A DNA stretch of 64,000 nt from a virus. Numbering within the stretch: the first letter of the stretch is position 1; each line of letters starts with the position of its first letter. The notes under the pieces are model-generated. The model was not told the origin of the DNA, made no database searches, and worked only from the letters and a program-made list of their open reading frames with translations. The position numbers and the translations under genes are program-made. The stretch spans positions 1 to 64,000 of the IMG/VR virus record IMGVR_UViG_3300032267_001204; one strand, given 5' to 3'. Positions 47,001-54,346 of the stretch are shown here, piece by piece.

Positions 47001-49784
47001 CATCTCGTCCAGAAGCGACGTCAGTTCGCGAGCCCGGGCGGACAAGGCTTCTCGCTGAGCTTGAGACAAGACGCGGCTGACCTCGATCCCGAGATCTTTA
47101 GCTTGCGCGGCGATAGACGCGGCAACGCCGCCAGATCGACCTTCCGCGTTGAACGCTCCGCGATCACTCCCCGCGAGCTTCTGGCGGACTTCGTTTAGCT
47201 CTTTTGTGTATTGCTCGCGCAGAGCTTTTCCCTCCGGAGTCTCATCTACTGCGGCCTGCTGCGGGTCCCGGGCGGCCCCTACGCCCGAAGCCTTGCTCGG
47301 CGCAGCGTCGCCCGGAACGTAATCTATTTTGTAGTTTCGAGGCTCGTCTCTTGTGCCGTCGGAAATGGAAACTGTGGTGGGGAGTCGAACGATTGCGTTC
47401 TTCAGCGCGGCGAGCCTTTGTTTTGCTTCGACGAGTGCGGTGGAAGCGGGATCGAGTGTTTGCGAAAGTTCAGCAACCTCTTGCTCCGCTGCCGCGATTT
47501 CTGCGGCGTTGCCACTGGCTCCAGACGGCACGAAAGCATCTCCGTCTTGAGTTCCGGCGATCCCGAGCACCTCATTCAATTCTTCGGGAGTCTTCGCCGC
47601 GTTGATCGCCGCATTAAATTCGTCTTCTTGGGTGCGAAGATCTTCGAGAGTCCGGTTCGCTATGAGGCCGAACTGACTCGGCTTAAGCTCAAACCGATTG
47701 TTAGTGTCGTCGTCTTGAAAAATGGCATTGCCGCTTTTGCGAAGGCCCACAAATCGAGCATTCCGAGTTCCTCCTCGGCCATCAGCGATGCTTACTTCGG
47801 CGCCCGAGTTCAGAGTTCCTACTCGATCGGTGAGGACGCTACCTTCTAACGCTTTGCGATTCTCGGCTTCTTGAGCTTCGCGTGCGGCCCGGGAGTTCGC
47901 CAGCTCACTGACGAATGTGGCGGCCCCCATGGCTTGGCGAGCGGCGGTCGTCGGCGCACGATTCAAACGCTCACGAAGCGCGGCAACTGCCGTCGCTTTT
48001 TGTTCGGCTTCTTTGGCGCTTAAGGTTTGATCGGCAAGCTCCTTTTCAAGGCGGGCGATCTCGGCTTCTGCCTCCTGCTTCTTGAGCGTCGCGTCGGCCT
48101 CGGAAAAATCAAACTGCCCTGAACCTAGAAGCACGAAGCCCGAATCCCCTGGCATATATGCGGGATCGGCCTCATGCGTTTCCTTGATGGGTTTTTGCCG
48201 AGGGGCGAGTTCCGGCTCGGCTTCCCCTTCGACCCCCGCTTCGCGCTGCGATTTGAAATACTCCAGCTCCTTGGCTAGGGCGGCACCTTCTATGGTTGTC
48301 ATGTCTAGAGGCGCTACGCGGACGCCGCCGAGATCAACCGCTGCGCCGACACGCCCGTCGTATTCGTTCTCTGGGTCGATGGCCGCCCATCCGACGTTCT
48401 CGTTGAAGCGGAACTTGAGGCCGTCCCTTTCGATCGGCTCCGACCACGCTCCCAGAATGTCCTGCGGGGTTTCGGGGGCAAGAGTTTCTTGGTCTTGGTC
48501 GTCCCCGTCGATTCCGTCTATCGCTTGCTTGGTGCGCGGCGCCAAGGACTCCAAAGTTCCTGCGCCGCCGCCAAGCATACCGCCGATTGTGGCGCCGGCC
48601 GCTCCCGCGACCATACGCTGCCTCCCTGCTCCAGGAGCGTTGAGCCGCTCTTCGATAGTCTGGTTCGGGTCGGCCATGCCGACGGCGGCCTGTTCGAGGC
48701 CGGTCTGGAGGTACTCGGTCGTTCCTTCCAAGGCCGAACCGATGGCCGCCCCTTTGGTCGCTCCAGCAGCAACGCGCCCGGGGAACTTCAAATTTAGCGG
48801 CTTGCTTTCGACGCCGAACATTTTGTTGACGCCCGGAATCTTCGAGGCCACGAATCCCTCAAACAAAGTATCCAGCGCGGCTCCGGGGACCGATGTGGCG
48901 AGAGCCGCCGTGACGGCTTCGCTACCGCCCTCACCCGTCTCATCGCGAACTTGGCCGTAGGTTCCGCCGGAAATCTGTCCCAGATTGGCGAGGTACGCGC
49001 CAGTCATGGCGCCGTACTTGGTGGCCTGCTTGACGCCTTCTTGGGCGGCCTTAGACCCGGCCATTGTCCCCGCTGTTTGCAGGCTCGTCCCCGCTGCGGT
49101 GGCCCGAGTAAGAAGCCCCTTGGTAAGTTGCTCCGCGACTTCACGCTCGGCCATCTCGCGGGTAATCTCACCGCCGGCTACGCGCTCGGCGGCTTCTCGT
49201 CCAATGGCTCTGCCAGCCATCCGCTTGGCGACCTGATTGGCGACCATCCGCTTGGCGAGCGATTTACCGACCGCGCCGCCGACGCCGCCTCCCAGAATCG
49301 AGGTCAAGAGCTGGGGGATCTGTTCGCCGAGGAGGCCGACGGCATAGCGGCCGGCATCGCCCAAGTCTTCGATATCTTCGAAAGGATCCTGGACCGAAGC
49401 GGCCTGCGTCGCCGCCTCTTCCATGGCCCGACGATAATTGTCGTAGCCCCAATCGGAGGCCCGCTCGATTCCCAGTCCGTCGGCGGCCAGCCCCAAGAAG
49501 CCGTAAGCCAGCCCTTCGAGCTGGTCCCCGCCCCGGCTCAACCCGACAGAGAACTCTTCTCCCAGAGTACGGGGGACGGCTTCGAATCTGGTTCCGACGT
49601 TTAACCCTCGGGAGCTGTCGGCCAACGAAGGCAAAAGGCTCTTAGCCGACTCCTGTTCTTGCTCGGGCGCAGATTCTTGGGGTATCGCCAGCTCGGCAGG
49701 TTCATCTAAAGACACCCGCCGCTGGTTTAACCCTTGAACTTTTTCTTCGTCTTCTTGCTCCAGAAGATAGTCGTACCAAGCCAT
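38061..49784 (-). CDS. Giant polyvalent internal virion protein (3907 aa)
   Basis: 3907 residues, about a fifth of the window. N-terminal Gly/Ala-rich, membrane-prone region (about 60-400: ILGGGVGGAVGKSLAKRMVA, GAAGATIGGMLGGGAG). Long coiled coils near 540-630 and 1230-1460. HELSH (TLLHELSHVVV, about 2373) looks like a metallopeptidase motif. A Pro/Glu/Lys-rich linker lies at about 2731-2815. The C-terminal 1000 residues resemble the ends of phage 'large polyvalent proteins' (GPGLVVAPFITFTTEVVRTA; hydrophobic MTVPAVAAGGIAAMAGM at about 3580). Such proteins are packaged in the head or tail and ejected into the cell, as T7 internal proteins are. Roles in trans-envelope channel, peptidase or anti-defence are inferred. 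Residues about 2032-2130 look out of frame (see 43394). Confidence 0.8.
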   Translation of the reverse strand: MAWYDYLLEQEDEEKVQGLNQRRVSLDEPAELAIPQESAPEQEQESAKSLLPSLADSSRGLNVGTRFEAVPRTLGEEFSVGLSRGGDQLEGLAYGFLGLAADGLGIERASDWGYDNYRRAMEEAATQAASVQDPFEDIEDLGDAGRYAVGLLGEQIPQLLTSILGGGVGGAVGKSLAKRMVANQVAKRMAGRAIGREAAERVAGGEITREMAEREVAEQLTKGLLTRATAAGTSLQTAGTMAGSKAAQEGVKQATKYGAMTGAYLANLGQISGGTYGQVRDETGEGGSEAVTAALATSVPGAALDTLFEGFVASKIPGVNKMFGVESKPLNLKFPGRVAAGATKGAAIGSALEGTTEYLQTGLEQAAVGMADPNQTIEERLNAPGAGRQRMVAGAAGATIGGMLGGGAGTLESLAPRTKQAIDGIDGDDQDQETLAPETPQDILGAWSEPIERDGLKFRFNENVGWAAIDPENEYDGRVGAAVDLGGVRVAPLDMTTIEGAALAKELEYFKSQREAGVEGEAEPELAPRQKPIKETHEADPAYMPGDSGFVLLGSGQFDFSEADATLKKQEAEAEIARLEKELADQTLSAKEAEQKATAVAALRERLNRAPTTAARQAMGAATFVSELANSRAAREAQEAENRKALEGSVLTDRVGTLNSGAEVSIADGRGGTRNARFVGLRKSGNAIFQDDDTNNRFELKPSQFGLIANRTLEDLRTQEDEFNAAINAAKTPEELNEVLGIAGTQDGDAFVPSGASGNAAEIAAAEQEVAELSQTLDPASTALVEAKQRLAALKNAIVRLPTTVSISDGTRDEPRNYKIDYVPGDAAPSKASGVGAARDPQQAAVDETPEGKALREQYTKELNEVRQKLAGSDRGAFNAEGRSGGVAASIAAQAKDLGIEVSRVLSQAQREALSARARELTSLLDEMRTPFGPQPAPASDLSSEPAGPAWNNGRPIVARLTPVIRVPKGKAPVRPTKPQRQSLTNEERTAIYERLFEEEQAKVFAGGFFTNEAGELEAVPETPQRRDQKLRDAAIIARQRTDEAVRVRENEANSAQLDAYNEALSQFNLATNNRNVAKRRAITDIARHLNAGDVVPATPELVSLLQGDPDVKIERRLFRGRIAPTVVSVTWRGVDGKSSPVEVSQGSYDAPVKTGAGVRDETGRFVPEGTPVLAQNPLSFTLTNVSPPKNKAGRDQQRTIGEQDREALARLDAEEDAEIQQTQTALTGAIQNRDQARKTFDALLRGNNAALAERDRLDAEIRDAEIALAEIGSAARAPEKAGNTRGLTRQLNALRKAQDKDRQTLADAKAQLEQIEAALQTASQNATPNREAELRQAQAAVSSRAAEARKNVQSRALQLSALETRIDGESTLETLNERLTALAARRQELNAPEGKGGKLFGELSANAITNAEKEIRELREAVKKQPTGRFAASQLVREGLGGLNYEAQLREAETRLASLKAERKSRTDELTQIRSDAERIKRAIAGRTKRVNQSAGKLAEERAAIEGRLNTLREQRLGLVEAPNEQNALRAAEKAVVDLSARLEMLPNAYDKKRLEANRKSSAYRPLSFKKLSGVGSFTKIYQQDPARGFEAEKTRLSSSAVDLREAQQLNRRMAALPEAFSILYRQLLEGLEPFLGRTTGITVGGGSPLTNVESDDLRTLALKKAATSTMEQFVAAASGRTSTLPVATQVKIARRFAAALAAARAVKKPKPTEDLELKVRKAALDLGVRLNEPDFNDLAVLRDKIAARFRDNPDKTYAVKVFNETLDDLEKVISPKGKRRQVAKAGTEERLGKKDYDAIKKTVVSTDSSPEVDRFVDDLIKVSRITSSKAPPFKVAQAAVNAATKSIRRMRKEAPSTVSLDERFVPETLIAPQKEELEVGNVANATELTDDAPEEENTPGGSVGPELLRLVGEDKKLVSKLSTEDQKLFLGTFGLEWDPSQDRYWYKDPGKIARLEELVTATGRVDFSNLDPRLQEIIRYIQGDVSYNTLYGIPENNLIGKKAADWKPSATAERLLQQKENREILEWAKRGGNAGRISGRGLSAAGDGAVAGGAPRVSQSLGGPDPDPTGERGLRSPGGPDADRSGSVSSGAAQSVRGSRPRTRLLNRTVRTVAPRAARAYVASWSGLTSKDLEGYTDEQINRIVTAIETEGRATESTLAAGGNVIGQTSQPFADLLLTKSATELLAGMAATQAARRRGSNAAKLKIKRENIRKLIQSGAFKDIETFLKTVANDQSQSLKARSIAAAFVKLGPRLGWNDNVSLQIAGFGRNFNSQPLTEEEIDRRVKVKDGKITLTLGSKKKEITLDADPDKADAQIAAAQSEVEDDIIKSNAVTWSGRAAESDGAYSIYLNTNAVHDNREGGAIDTLLHELSHVVVNSKLNGLVELNSAERAAIQRLEGFRRQSIIAAGRSRGLDVPAKPTDAEVKIISDQLQEIAASESNQALISLTSLEEFVVEVTHNPEVAKQLATLGFGKGTFKGDFVAALKDVWNSIVALITGVQVDSSSPLAEGFSDSWRLNFSSVEGDAAPELIRSRMIDEMEAAVAQAQYIEEQLEAQDLAGTSEDRNRLAAEWPAVREARRQQAQQAQAEARREIRLPSGRVLRYRQGFAPTSGVAGVNVLPRGTEVILLEQASEAEAAEAGRSVDEIQQDISKKESDLRALKGILEGPLADLHAFKTQRRRNTNKPEDPRVREAAQKLGRNTFTPMADIEAELNLLYSELAAAKARQPAEPAKPVEPKPEPPPVEPKPEPDPEPPKEPPKKKKKAPAPDPDPEAAPEVSDADTTDADTTGESPRLKVVPEPKGTPAPKPTRKTDPEIDKAVQAMSRSEFVAWAQKTSRAEPVVIDGETKGDNFRPPSGGQMDSGVYWDLFNEKNQAAVEKRMRKRAPAPEVTVKRDPDSMTEQELNEIPSIRYSDSLGGKFERIFRDEVSKTPTGGTYVKGKFISAVDRLMDARGTDKFQSSRAGIKAEASRADANIRLLVRAVRDRNIDPRKITTALGNLDNPFTEAQMAEMTRVRLTDPEAAAELKDRYRRENRMKFRERQTAALKSLPRDVRVLVTQMRDHINVLQRRLKSEGLVSGDLEIAIDETLGIYLNRSYAIFDNPKWADRVRKNLKVMAGARGFLKKQLIEKAKERILNTATKSGTTISEAEAQRQATRSVAAADVETALEAALSVKDPTLEALSGRVMGQKNLSIFMSRGTIAPEIQALWGVYDNPETAYGKTILKMSTLIYNHRFLRELRELGLSEGWFSAQPEMRRDEDTGEFVVRGANFEEILRTTDRDAAETAFRDAFADWEAPTGFVKISDETNARLSPLAGVWGNRDIVEALYKMYPQSDAENAARLFAKATGLSMAMATVGSAAAQTRNYLSGYLKLLSTGALMPGSFSGKAIGLAHQTAIQEAFKNYGSGPKAYEKARQEIEKLIRLRVFGESVTANMIDDLVQDYRELGGARVQAGDAVTRKITQPFRKLWDFAQGTYAMSDNIMRAIVFYTERENYRRAYPKMSEAELDEKAAEISRDIYWTYSEAPQWVQELKRGPGLVVAPFITFTTEVVRTAINTLRLAASEIKSGNPELRSLGYRRIGGFGLAMTVPAVAAGGIAAMAGMTPEDEEDLREFLPDWQKNNQLLLFGRTGNTISYADISFFDGHEYFKKPFVAMMRAFGRAESMPEAIADGGVAMVGELMKPFVGEQIVFGAVTSVLRNVDAGGRRIYNPQDSGTNIAQAVGAHLAGAFVPGTAKTIYRGSLGVAGIVSDSGQQFSAAQEIGAIVTGTRIRQVDLDQALGFGASEFLRNKRDATSLFNRVLLSRGTQPPGAVAGSFDLTDQAQYRLTQEARRQYMAARRLGLPEPAAISRLRATGIGKDDLEDIASGIYRPFQPSKESLKNAAPERAREAQQAAGQAQERDL
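43394..43690 (-). CDS. Second, protein-like reading frame nested in the giant gene (98 aa)
   Basis: In another frame of the giant gene, GTG 43690 (or ATG 43681) opens VAEMQAAFPDVACRLLAMVL then SQEEHRELANRLGGPILIRL and GDYGALADLMLTDPEAFQVA, LNRFEDLAHELVF, ending at TAA 43396-43394. This looks like a genuine helical domain, while the giant frame over the same bases is Arg/Gly/Ser/Pro-rich (RISGRGLSAAGDGAVAGG, RSPGGPDADRSGSVSSG), the usual look of out-of-frame GC-rich code. Either it is an overprinted gene over a disordered linker, or a pair of compensating frameshifts (natural or sequencing error) in the giant protein. Confidence 0.5.
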   Translation of the reverse strand: MAEMQAAFPDVACRLLAMVLSQEEHRELANRLGGPILIRLAKGDYGALADLMLTDPEAFQVAPLNRFEDLAHELVFSTAPSEQSLPEQPEPTSPPGLA

Positions 49785-49825
49785 TGCTAAAAGTAGCGGT
49801 TGTTAGGTTATGATGCAACCGGACG

Positions 49826-52351
49826 CTATTCCCGTTTTTTGTAAACCCGCGAACCCTGCCACGCAGGACCGGGTTCTCTGCCGTCATATTTCCATCCCCA
49901 GATAGCGTTTACGGCGTCGCCTAACATGTTATCGGCTCCAGCGCCTTGGCGGCGCGAGCTTGGCTCTTCGGAGGGTTGATAATATCCTTCTTTTTCCAAA
50001 ATTGTTCGCTCTAAAGTATTCAGATTAGGCGCTTCGTTTGGATCTTCGGCTCGCTTAACCAGACGATTTACAATTTCTTTTTTTTGCAGGGGTGACTCTT
50101 TTTCTTCTGCGTACCAAGTTCCGTTGATTTGACGCAGCTCAAATTTCGCAGTCGGCGCTAACCCTTCAGCTTCGGCGGGCCAAGTTTCGGCCAAATAGTC
50201 TTTATCGCCCCAGCGGTTAGGCTCACTGTCGCGACCAAGTTTTATGATTTTCGGCGGCTTTCCATCGTATCTCCAACTGAAGTTTTTGGCGAACTCGTCT
50301 CGGAGTTCGGGATCGGACGACTCTTCTGGAGTCAGCAATTTTGAAATGGCTTCACCTAATCCAAAATCTAAGCCTCCTTGAATTCTTGAGGGCTGCTCAG
50401 ATTTGGGCGCTTCTTCGCGGCGCGGGACTTCGTCCGTAAGTTGAGCGCGAAGTTTCTTGAGCTCGGAATCGATGAGGCTCCATTGTTTTTTCGCCGACTC
50501 ATAGTCTAGTCGTCCGTCGGCTCCCGGCAAAGGAACGATCGCCGCTTGATCTTTTGTAAGCTGGGCGATTTGGAACTCGACGCTTGCTCGTTTGTTGAAC
50601 TTTGCCTGCTGAGCCTTCGCGCTGCTCGCTCGTGCGCTCAAAGCTTTGTACCTCTGGTCAGCAGTTTCTCGGTTCGAGGCGTCAACCGCATCCATATTTT
50701 CTGCCGTAAACGGATTCGGTTTGGCGACGTTGGCGGGTTTGGCTGCGGGCGCTGCGGGATTCGCGCTGCCCGTCATCGCTCCGATAGATTCATCGGTGAG
50801 ATCTTCGGGCGCGAAGATTGAAATCCCTTGCCGCCCCCTCGAAATCACGGGCCTACCAGAATCACGGGCCGCTTTCATGGCGGCTGCTCGGAGAGCTGGC
50901 AACGTCGCCTCGTCAACTTTCCGCGTGCGTGCGTCGTTATCGAAACGGTCGATATCCAAGACCGTGTCGTCGTTCGGCAGATTAAACGATTTATCGAGCT
51001 GGCTTCGCGTGCCATCGTCAGGTGCGGTGGCTCGCTTTTCGGACCAGATGCCGACATAATCGCGCGCCGTCATCGTCGGAGCCCCCGATACTTCGCGGTT
51101 TAGCCGTGAGATCTCCCGGTTAAGAAACTCTTTTTCTACTGGGTCAGTCGTTGCGGCCGCAGCGGTCGTCAGCGCATCTACCCGCTTCTTACCCAAGTCC
51201 AATAGTTTTTCCGGATCAGGGCCGCTTTGAGGTTTGCCAAGCAGAGCAGCAAAGGCTTCCTCTGTCTTTTCGGCGTTTCTTTTTTGCACCGCGCCTACAA
51301 GCTGAGCTGGGGTGTACGCGCCTTGGGAAGTCCGCGACAATTCGTCGTAAAGCCTCAACGAGTCGTCGTCAAACTTTCGCAGGGCGTCGTATTCTTGCGG
51401 CCCCAAGCCGAAACGCGTAGCGGCTTCGTCTAGAATTCGTTTTTGCGTTGTGCGGTATTTTCCTTGAATTCTCGGCGCCTCTTTGCGGCTGGAGTTGTAG
51501 ACTGCTGCGTTGATGTTTCGCTCTAGGTCCTTGTCCGCTTGGAGGAACCTCCGCAGATCAGACGGCCCTTGCGGCGTCTCGGTTTCGGCGTCCGGCTGGC
51601 TGGCAAATGACTTTGCGTCCCCGCCAGTATACGGCGTTTGGAAGTTTGTCAGGGGATTCTGGGACAATGTGCGGCTCGTTGAAGACATCACTTCGTCTTT
51701 CTCAAAGTCGCTAATCGGCTGAGAAACATCCTGCACGGGCGCGCCAGAGCCAACGGGCGCAAGTTCGGTCAAATCAAGGTCGGCCCCGAAGTTGTCCAGA
51801 ACGTTAGACCTAGGCGCCTCTGCAAAAGTTCGCAGTAACGGATTGTCGGCCGCCGCGCTTGTCGGTTCGGACAAAGACACCGGACCTGACCGATCCATCA
51901 TGTCTTGCGGCGCCATGCGACGCGCATCGTCCGAAATCGGAGCTGCTTGTTTCGTCGCTTGTCCTGGAGTCGCTTTGGGGGCGATTGCGCCAGGACCAAA
52001 AAGATCGCGGTATTGATCTGGGTAGAGTCCAGAAAAATCATCGTCACCTTCGAGGCTGCCTTGAGCTAAAGACCGCCGATATTCAGCAGTCGCCAAGGAT
52101 TCGCTGGCTGCCGCTTGGCTTGCCGTTATTTGGGCTCGCAGCCGCTCAAGCTCAAGCTGTGCCGCCGTAGCCGCGTAAGGCAGCGTCTCCCGCTTGATGG
52201 CGTTCTCGATGCCCTGAGCTTCTTGCAACCGAGATTCGGCTTGCTGCGCCAAAGCCGTGCGACGGCTTGCGTTAAAAGCTTCGACGCCGACGCCGATAGG
52301 ATTCCAATCCCAGGGCGGTGCAGTGCTAATTGGTTCGAATAGTGCGCGCAT
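49826..52351 (-). CDS. Internal virion protein, coiled-coil (841 aa)
   Basis: 841 residues, largely helical and disordered. A heptad-like region at about 30-75 (ALAQQAESRLQEAQGIENAI, TAAQLELERLRAQI), a hydrophilic middle, then helices around 300-460 and 580-660. The C-terminus has two related motifs, WRYDGKPPKIIKLG and WKYDGREPGPAW, perhaps a duplicated docking site. It sits between a Gly/Ala-rich internal protein and the giant protein, the place of ejected core proteins in podoviruses. No enzyme motif seen; role as internal core or channel protein is inferred. Confidence 0.6.
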   Translation of the reverse strand: MRALFEPISTAPPWDWNPIGVGVEAFNASRRTALAQQAESRLQEAQGIENAIKRETLPYAATAAQLELERLRAQITASQAAASESLATAEYRRSLAQGSLEGDDDFSGLYPDQYRDLFGPGAIAPKATPGQATKQAAPISDDARRMAPQDMMDRSGPVSLSEPTSAAADNPLLRTFAEAPRSNVLDNFGADLDLTELAPVGSGAPVQDVSQPISDFEKDEVMSSTSRTLSQNPLTNFQTPYTGGDAKSFASQPDAETETPQGPSDLRRFLQADKDLERNINAAVYNSSRKEAPRIQGKYRTTQKRILDEAATRFGLGPQEYDALRKFDDDSLRLYDELSRTSQGAYTPAQLVGAVQKRNAEKTEEAFAALLGKPQSGPDPEKLLDLGKKRVDALTTAAAATTDPVEKEFLNREISRLNREVSGAPTMTARDYVGIWSEKRATAPDDGTRSQLDKSFNLPNDDTVLDIDRFDNDARTRKVDEATLPALRAAAMKAARDSGRPVISRGRQGISIFAPEDLTDESIGAMTGSANPAAPAAKPANVAKPNPFTAENMDAVDASNRETADQRYKALSARASSAKAQQAKFNKRASVEFQIAQLTKDQAAIVPLPGADGRLDYESAKKQWSLIDSELKKLRAQLTDEVPRREEAPKSEQPSRIQGGLDFGLGEAISKLLTPEESSDPELRDEFAKNFSWRYDGKPPKIIKLGRDSEPNRWGDKDYLAETWPAEAEGLAPTAKFELRQINGTWYAEEKESPLQKKEIVNRLVKRAEDPNEAPNLNTLERTILEKEGYYQPSEEPSSRRQGAGADNMLGDAVNAIWGWKYDGREPGPAWQGSRVYKKRE

Positions 52352-52354
52352 AAA

Positions 52355-53857
52355 TCAAGTTCCTGTGGTTCTGAATCCGGATCCAGTCCATTGACGCCCC
52401 GTTGTAAGTGGCTGCGGAACCCAGCCGCCCATGCTGGGCATCCAGTTAGACGATTGATACCCGCCGGCCGTGGTCGCTGCGTTTAGCGAGTTGCGGTTGC
52501 TAAACGTATTAACCCCATTCATGGGCTGGCCGGTGTTGAACATTCCCGAGACAGTGTTCCAAAGCGAATTCGCGTTGTTCGTTGACGCGTTACTTTGGAC
52601 CGGCGCGTACGAAGCACTCCCGCTGGAACCGAAGCCCATGCCTCCTGCGGCCGCGCCTCCAAGAGCGCCGCCGATGGACGCGCCTGCCATCGTGCCCACT
52701 CCAGGAGCTATAAAGGTTCCGGCAATCGCTCCAGCGGCAGTCGTCAGTCCGGTGATTAAGCTGCCCCACCCCGCGTTACTGTCCCGCACTTCTTGAAGCT
52801 GATTCTGCCACGCGGTCGAGTTGATCGCTTGGCGCTGGTTGCCGTAATCCTGAAGCGCCGCGCCCATGACTGCCGCGGAAGTCCGATACGCCGCACCTAG
52901 CAAGTTAGCCGAGTTATCGGACGTTGCCGTGCCGCCGGCATACGTCCGGGCATTCATGTCCATCCCGCTGTTGAAGATGTCTCGGTACGCACCAGTTCTC
53001 GTGCCCAGCGCCGTGTTAAGCCCCGCCAGTTTGCTGTTTGCTAAAGCAGATTGTGCGCCAAGCAAACCAACGTTGTTGGCTTGGTTGATGTTCATCACGT
53101 CGCTGGCTTTCACGCCGAGCGTGTCCGCCACTTGGCCGGAGGTCACCTGCAACCCGTTGATCTGAGTGTCAAAAATAGACTTCGCCCAGTTCTGCGCGCT
53201 TTGATCGGCCTTCGCCATAAGGTCGAGCGACGTCAAGCCGAGGTTACGCGCCTGACTCGCTTGGCCCATCGACGAGGTCGCTCCGTAGCCGCCTTGGAGC
53301 GCGGCGTATGCTGAGTTCCTCTGGGTCGCGGCCATCACGTCGGCGGGCATCCGCCCCGAAAGCATATCGAGGTTGTTTCGTCCGGCCTGTTGTTGCTGGG
53401 CAATTTGGAAAGGATTGACGTCCGCGATGAGCTGCTGCCGCGTGTTAAACGCCGACTGAGTCAGCGCATCGGCGAATCGAATGAAGTTATCCTCGTTCGC
53501 CAGCATGTAATCGGTCGCCTCTTGCGCCGACCGCGTGGCAAGACCTTCCGACCGCTCGCCGTAATCTTTGATGTCTTGGCCGAGCTGGCTGTAAATTGGA
53601 TTGGCCGCGCTGTTGTACTGGGACAGCGCAGCCTCCGTACGATCCAAAAATGTGTCGCTTAGCGTCCCGAAACTACTGTTGTAGCCTGCCGCGTAGGTTC
53701 TCTCGCGATCGATAGCCGCCTGAGCCGCCTGTTGGGCTAATCGGCGATTCGCCGCATCGTTTTCACGCTGATATTGAAGAGTCTTTTCAGCGATTTCGTT
53801 TGCCTTTCTCTCGCGCTTCGAGTTGATGCCGCTGGTGGATTTTCCGCCCATGCTCAT
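52355..53857 (-). CDS. Internal virion protein with membrane-prone C-terminus (500 aa)
   Basis: 500 residues from ATG 53857, which overlaps the previous stop by ATGA and has AGGAGG upstream. The N-terminal half is a Gln/Ala/Asn-rich helical rod (ANRRLAQQAAQAAIDRERTY, QSAFNTRQQLIADVNPF). Near residue 380-430, SLITGLTTAAGAIAGTFIAP GVGTMAGASIGGALGGAAAG is a Gly/Ala hydrophobic stretch able to insert into membranes, as in ejected T7 gp14-like proteins. The C-terminus is Ser/Asn/Gly-rich. Role in forming the ejection channel is inferred. Confidence 0.65.
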   Translation of the reverse strand: MSMGGKSTSGINSKRERKANEIAEKTLQYQRENDAANRRLAQQAAQAAIDRERTYAAGYNSSFGTLSDTFLDRTEAALSQYNSAANPIYSQLGQDIKDYGERSEGLATRSAQEATDYMLANEDNFIRFADALTQSAFNTRQQLIADVNPFQIAQQQQAGRNNLDMLSGRMPADVMAATQRNSAYAALQGGYGATSSMGQASQARNLGLTSLDLMAKADQSAQNWAKSIFDTQINGLQVTSGQVADTLGVKASDVMNINQANNVGLLGAQSALANSKLAGLNTALGTRTGAYRDIFNSGMDMNARTYAGGTATSDNSANLLGAAYRTSAAVMGAALQDYGNQRQAINSTAWQNQLQEVRDSNAGWGSLITGLTTAAGAIAGTFIAPGVGTMAGASIGGALGGAAAGGMGFGSSGSASYAPVQSNASTNNANSLWNTVSGMFNTGQPMNGVNTFSNRNSLNAATTAGGYQSSNWMPSMGGWVPQPLTTGRQWTGSGFRTTGT

Positions 53858-54327
53858 GCGGCCTCCTTTCCGATCCACTCAATTGGATCGTCATTCGCGG
53901 TGAAGAATTTCCACATTTCAAGGCTCGACTCCCGGGCGGCTTCGGGGCCTCGAAGGATCAATACGATCATCGGAGCCATCAGGAGATGGACGTCCCGGAG
54001 CGTCAACGCATAGGCGCGACCCCTCGGTCCTTCGCGCTCCAGCTCCACCGAATCCCGCCAAGCGATAACGGCTTGGAAAATAAGCGGCATCAGCTTCGCT
54101 TTATGCGCGTTGAAAAACTCGTTGGTCGGCAGCTCGACCAAAGCACCCCAGAAGGTCATGTCGATTTCTTCACGGGGCGGCAGTTCGTCTCCATCGACAA
54201 GGGCGTCCCAGAGTTCGGAGATGGCGCCAAGCGTTGTGATGAAAGCGAGCGCGCTTCGGTCTCCGCCAAACCATTCAAGCAGTTTGGCGTCCCGGTCGTC
54301 TCTCCATTCAAGTGAATCGTAGATCAT
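53854..54327 (-). CDS. Conserved hypothetical late protein (157 aa)
   Basis: 157 residues: DRDAKLLEWFGGDRSALAFI, LGAISELWDALVDGDELPPR, LVELPTNEFFNAHKAKLMPL, FQAVIAWRDSVELER and DVHLLMAPMIVLILRGPEAA. The pattern (ELWDDLVDGDK...N-FF--N---L-P) resembles a small conserved protein I associate with podophage tail regions. It may be a chaperone or packaging accessory. No Shine-Dalgarno; the leader is ATAATAACCTGTTAACCC. Confidence 0.6.
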   Translation of the reverse strand: MIYDSLEWRDDRDAKLLEWFGGDRSALAFITTLGAISELWDALVDGDELPPREEIDMTFWGALVELPTNEFFNAHKAKLMPLIFQAVIAWRDSVELEREGPRGRAYALTLRDVHLLMAPMIVLILRGPEAARESSLEMWKFFTANDDPIEWIGKEAA

Positions 54328-54346
54328 GGGTTAACAGGTTATTATA

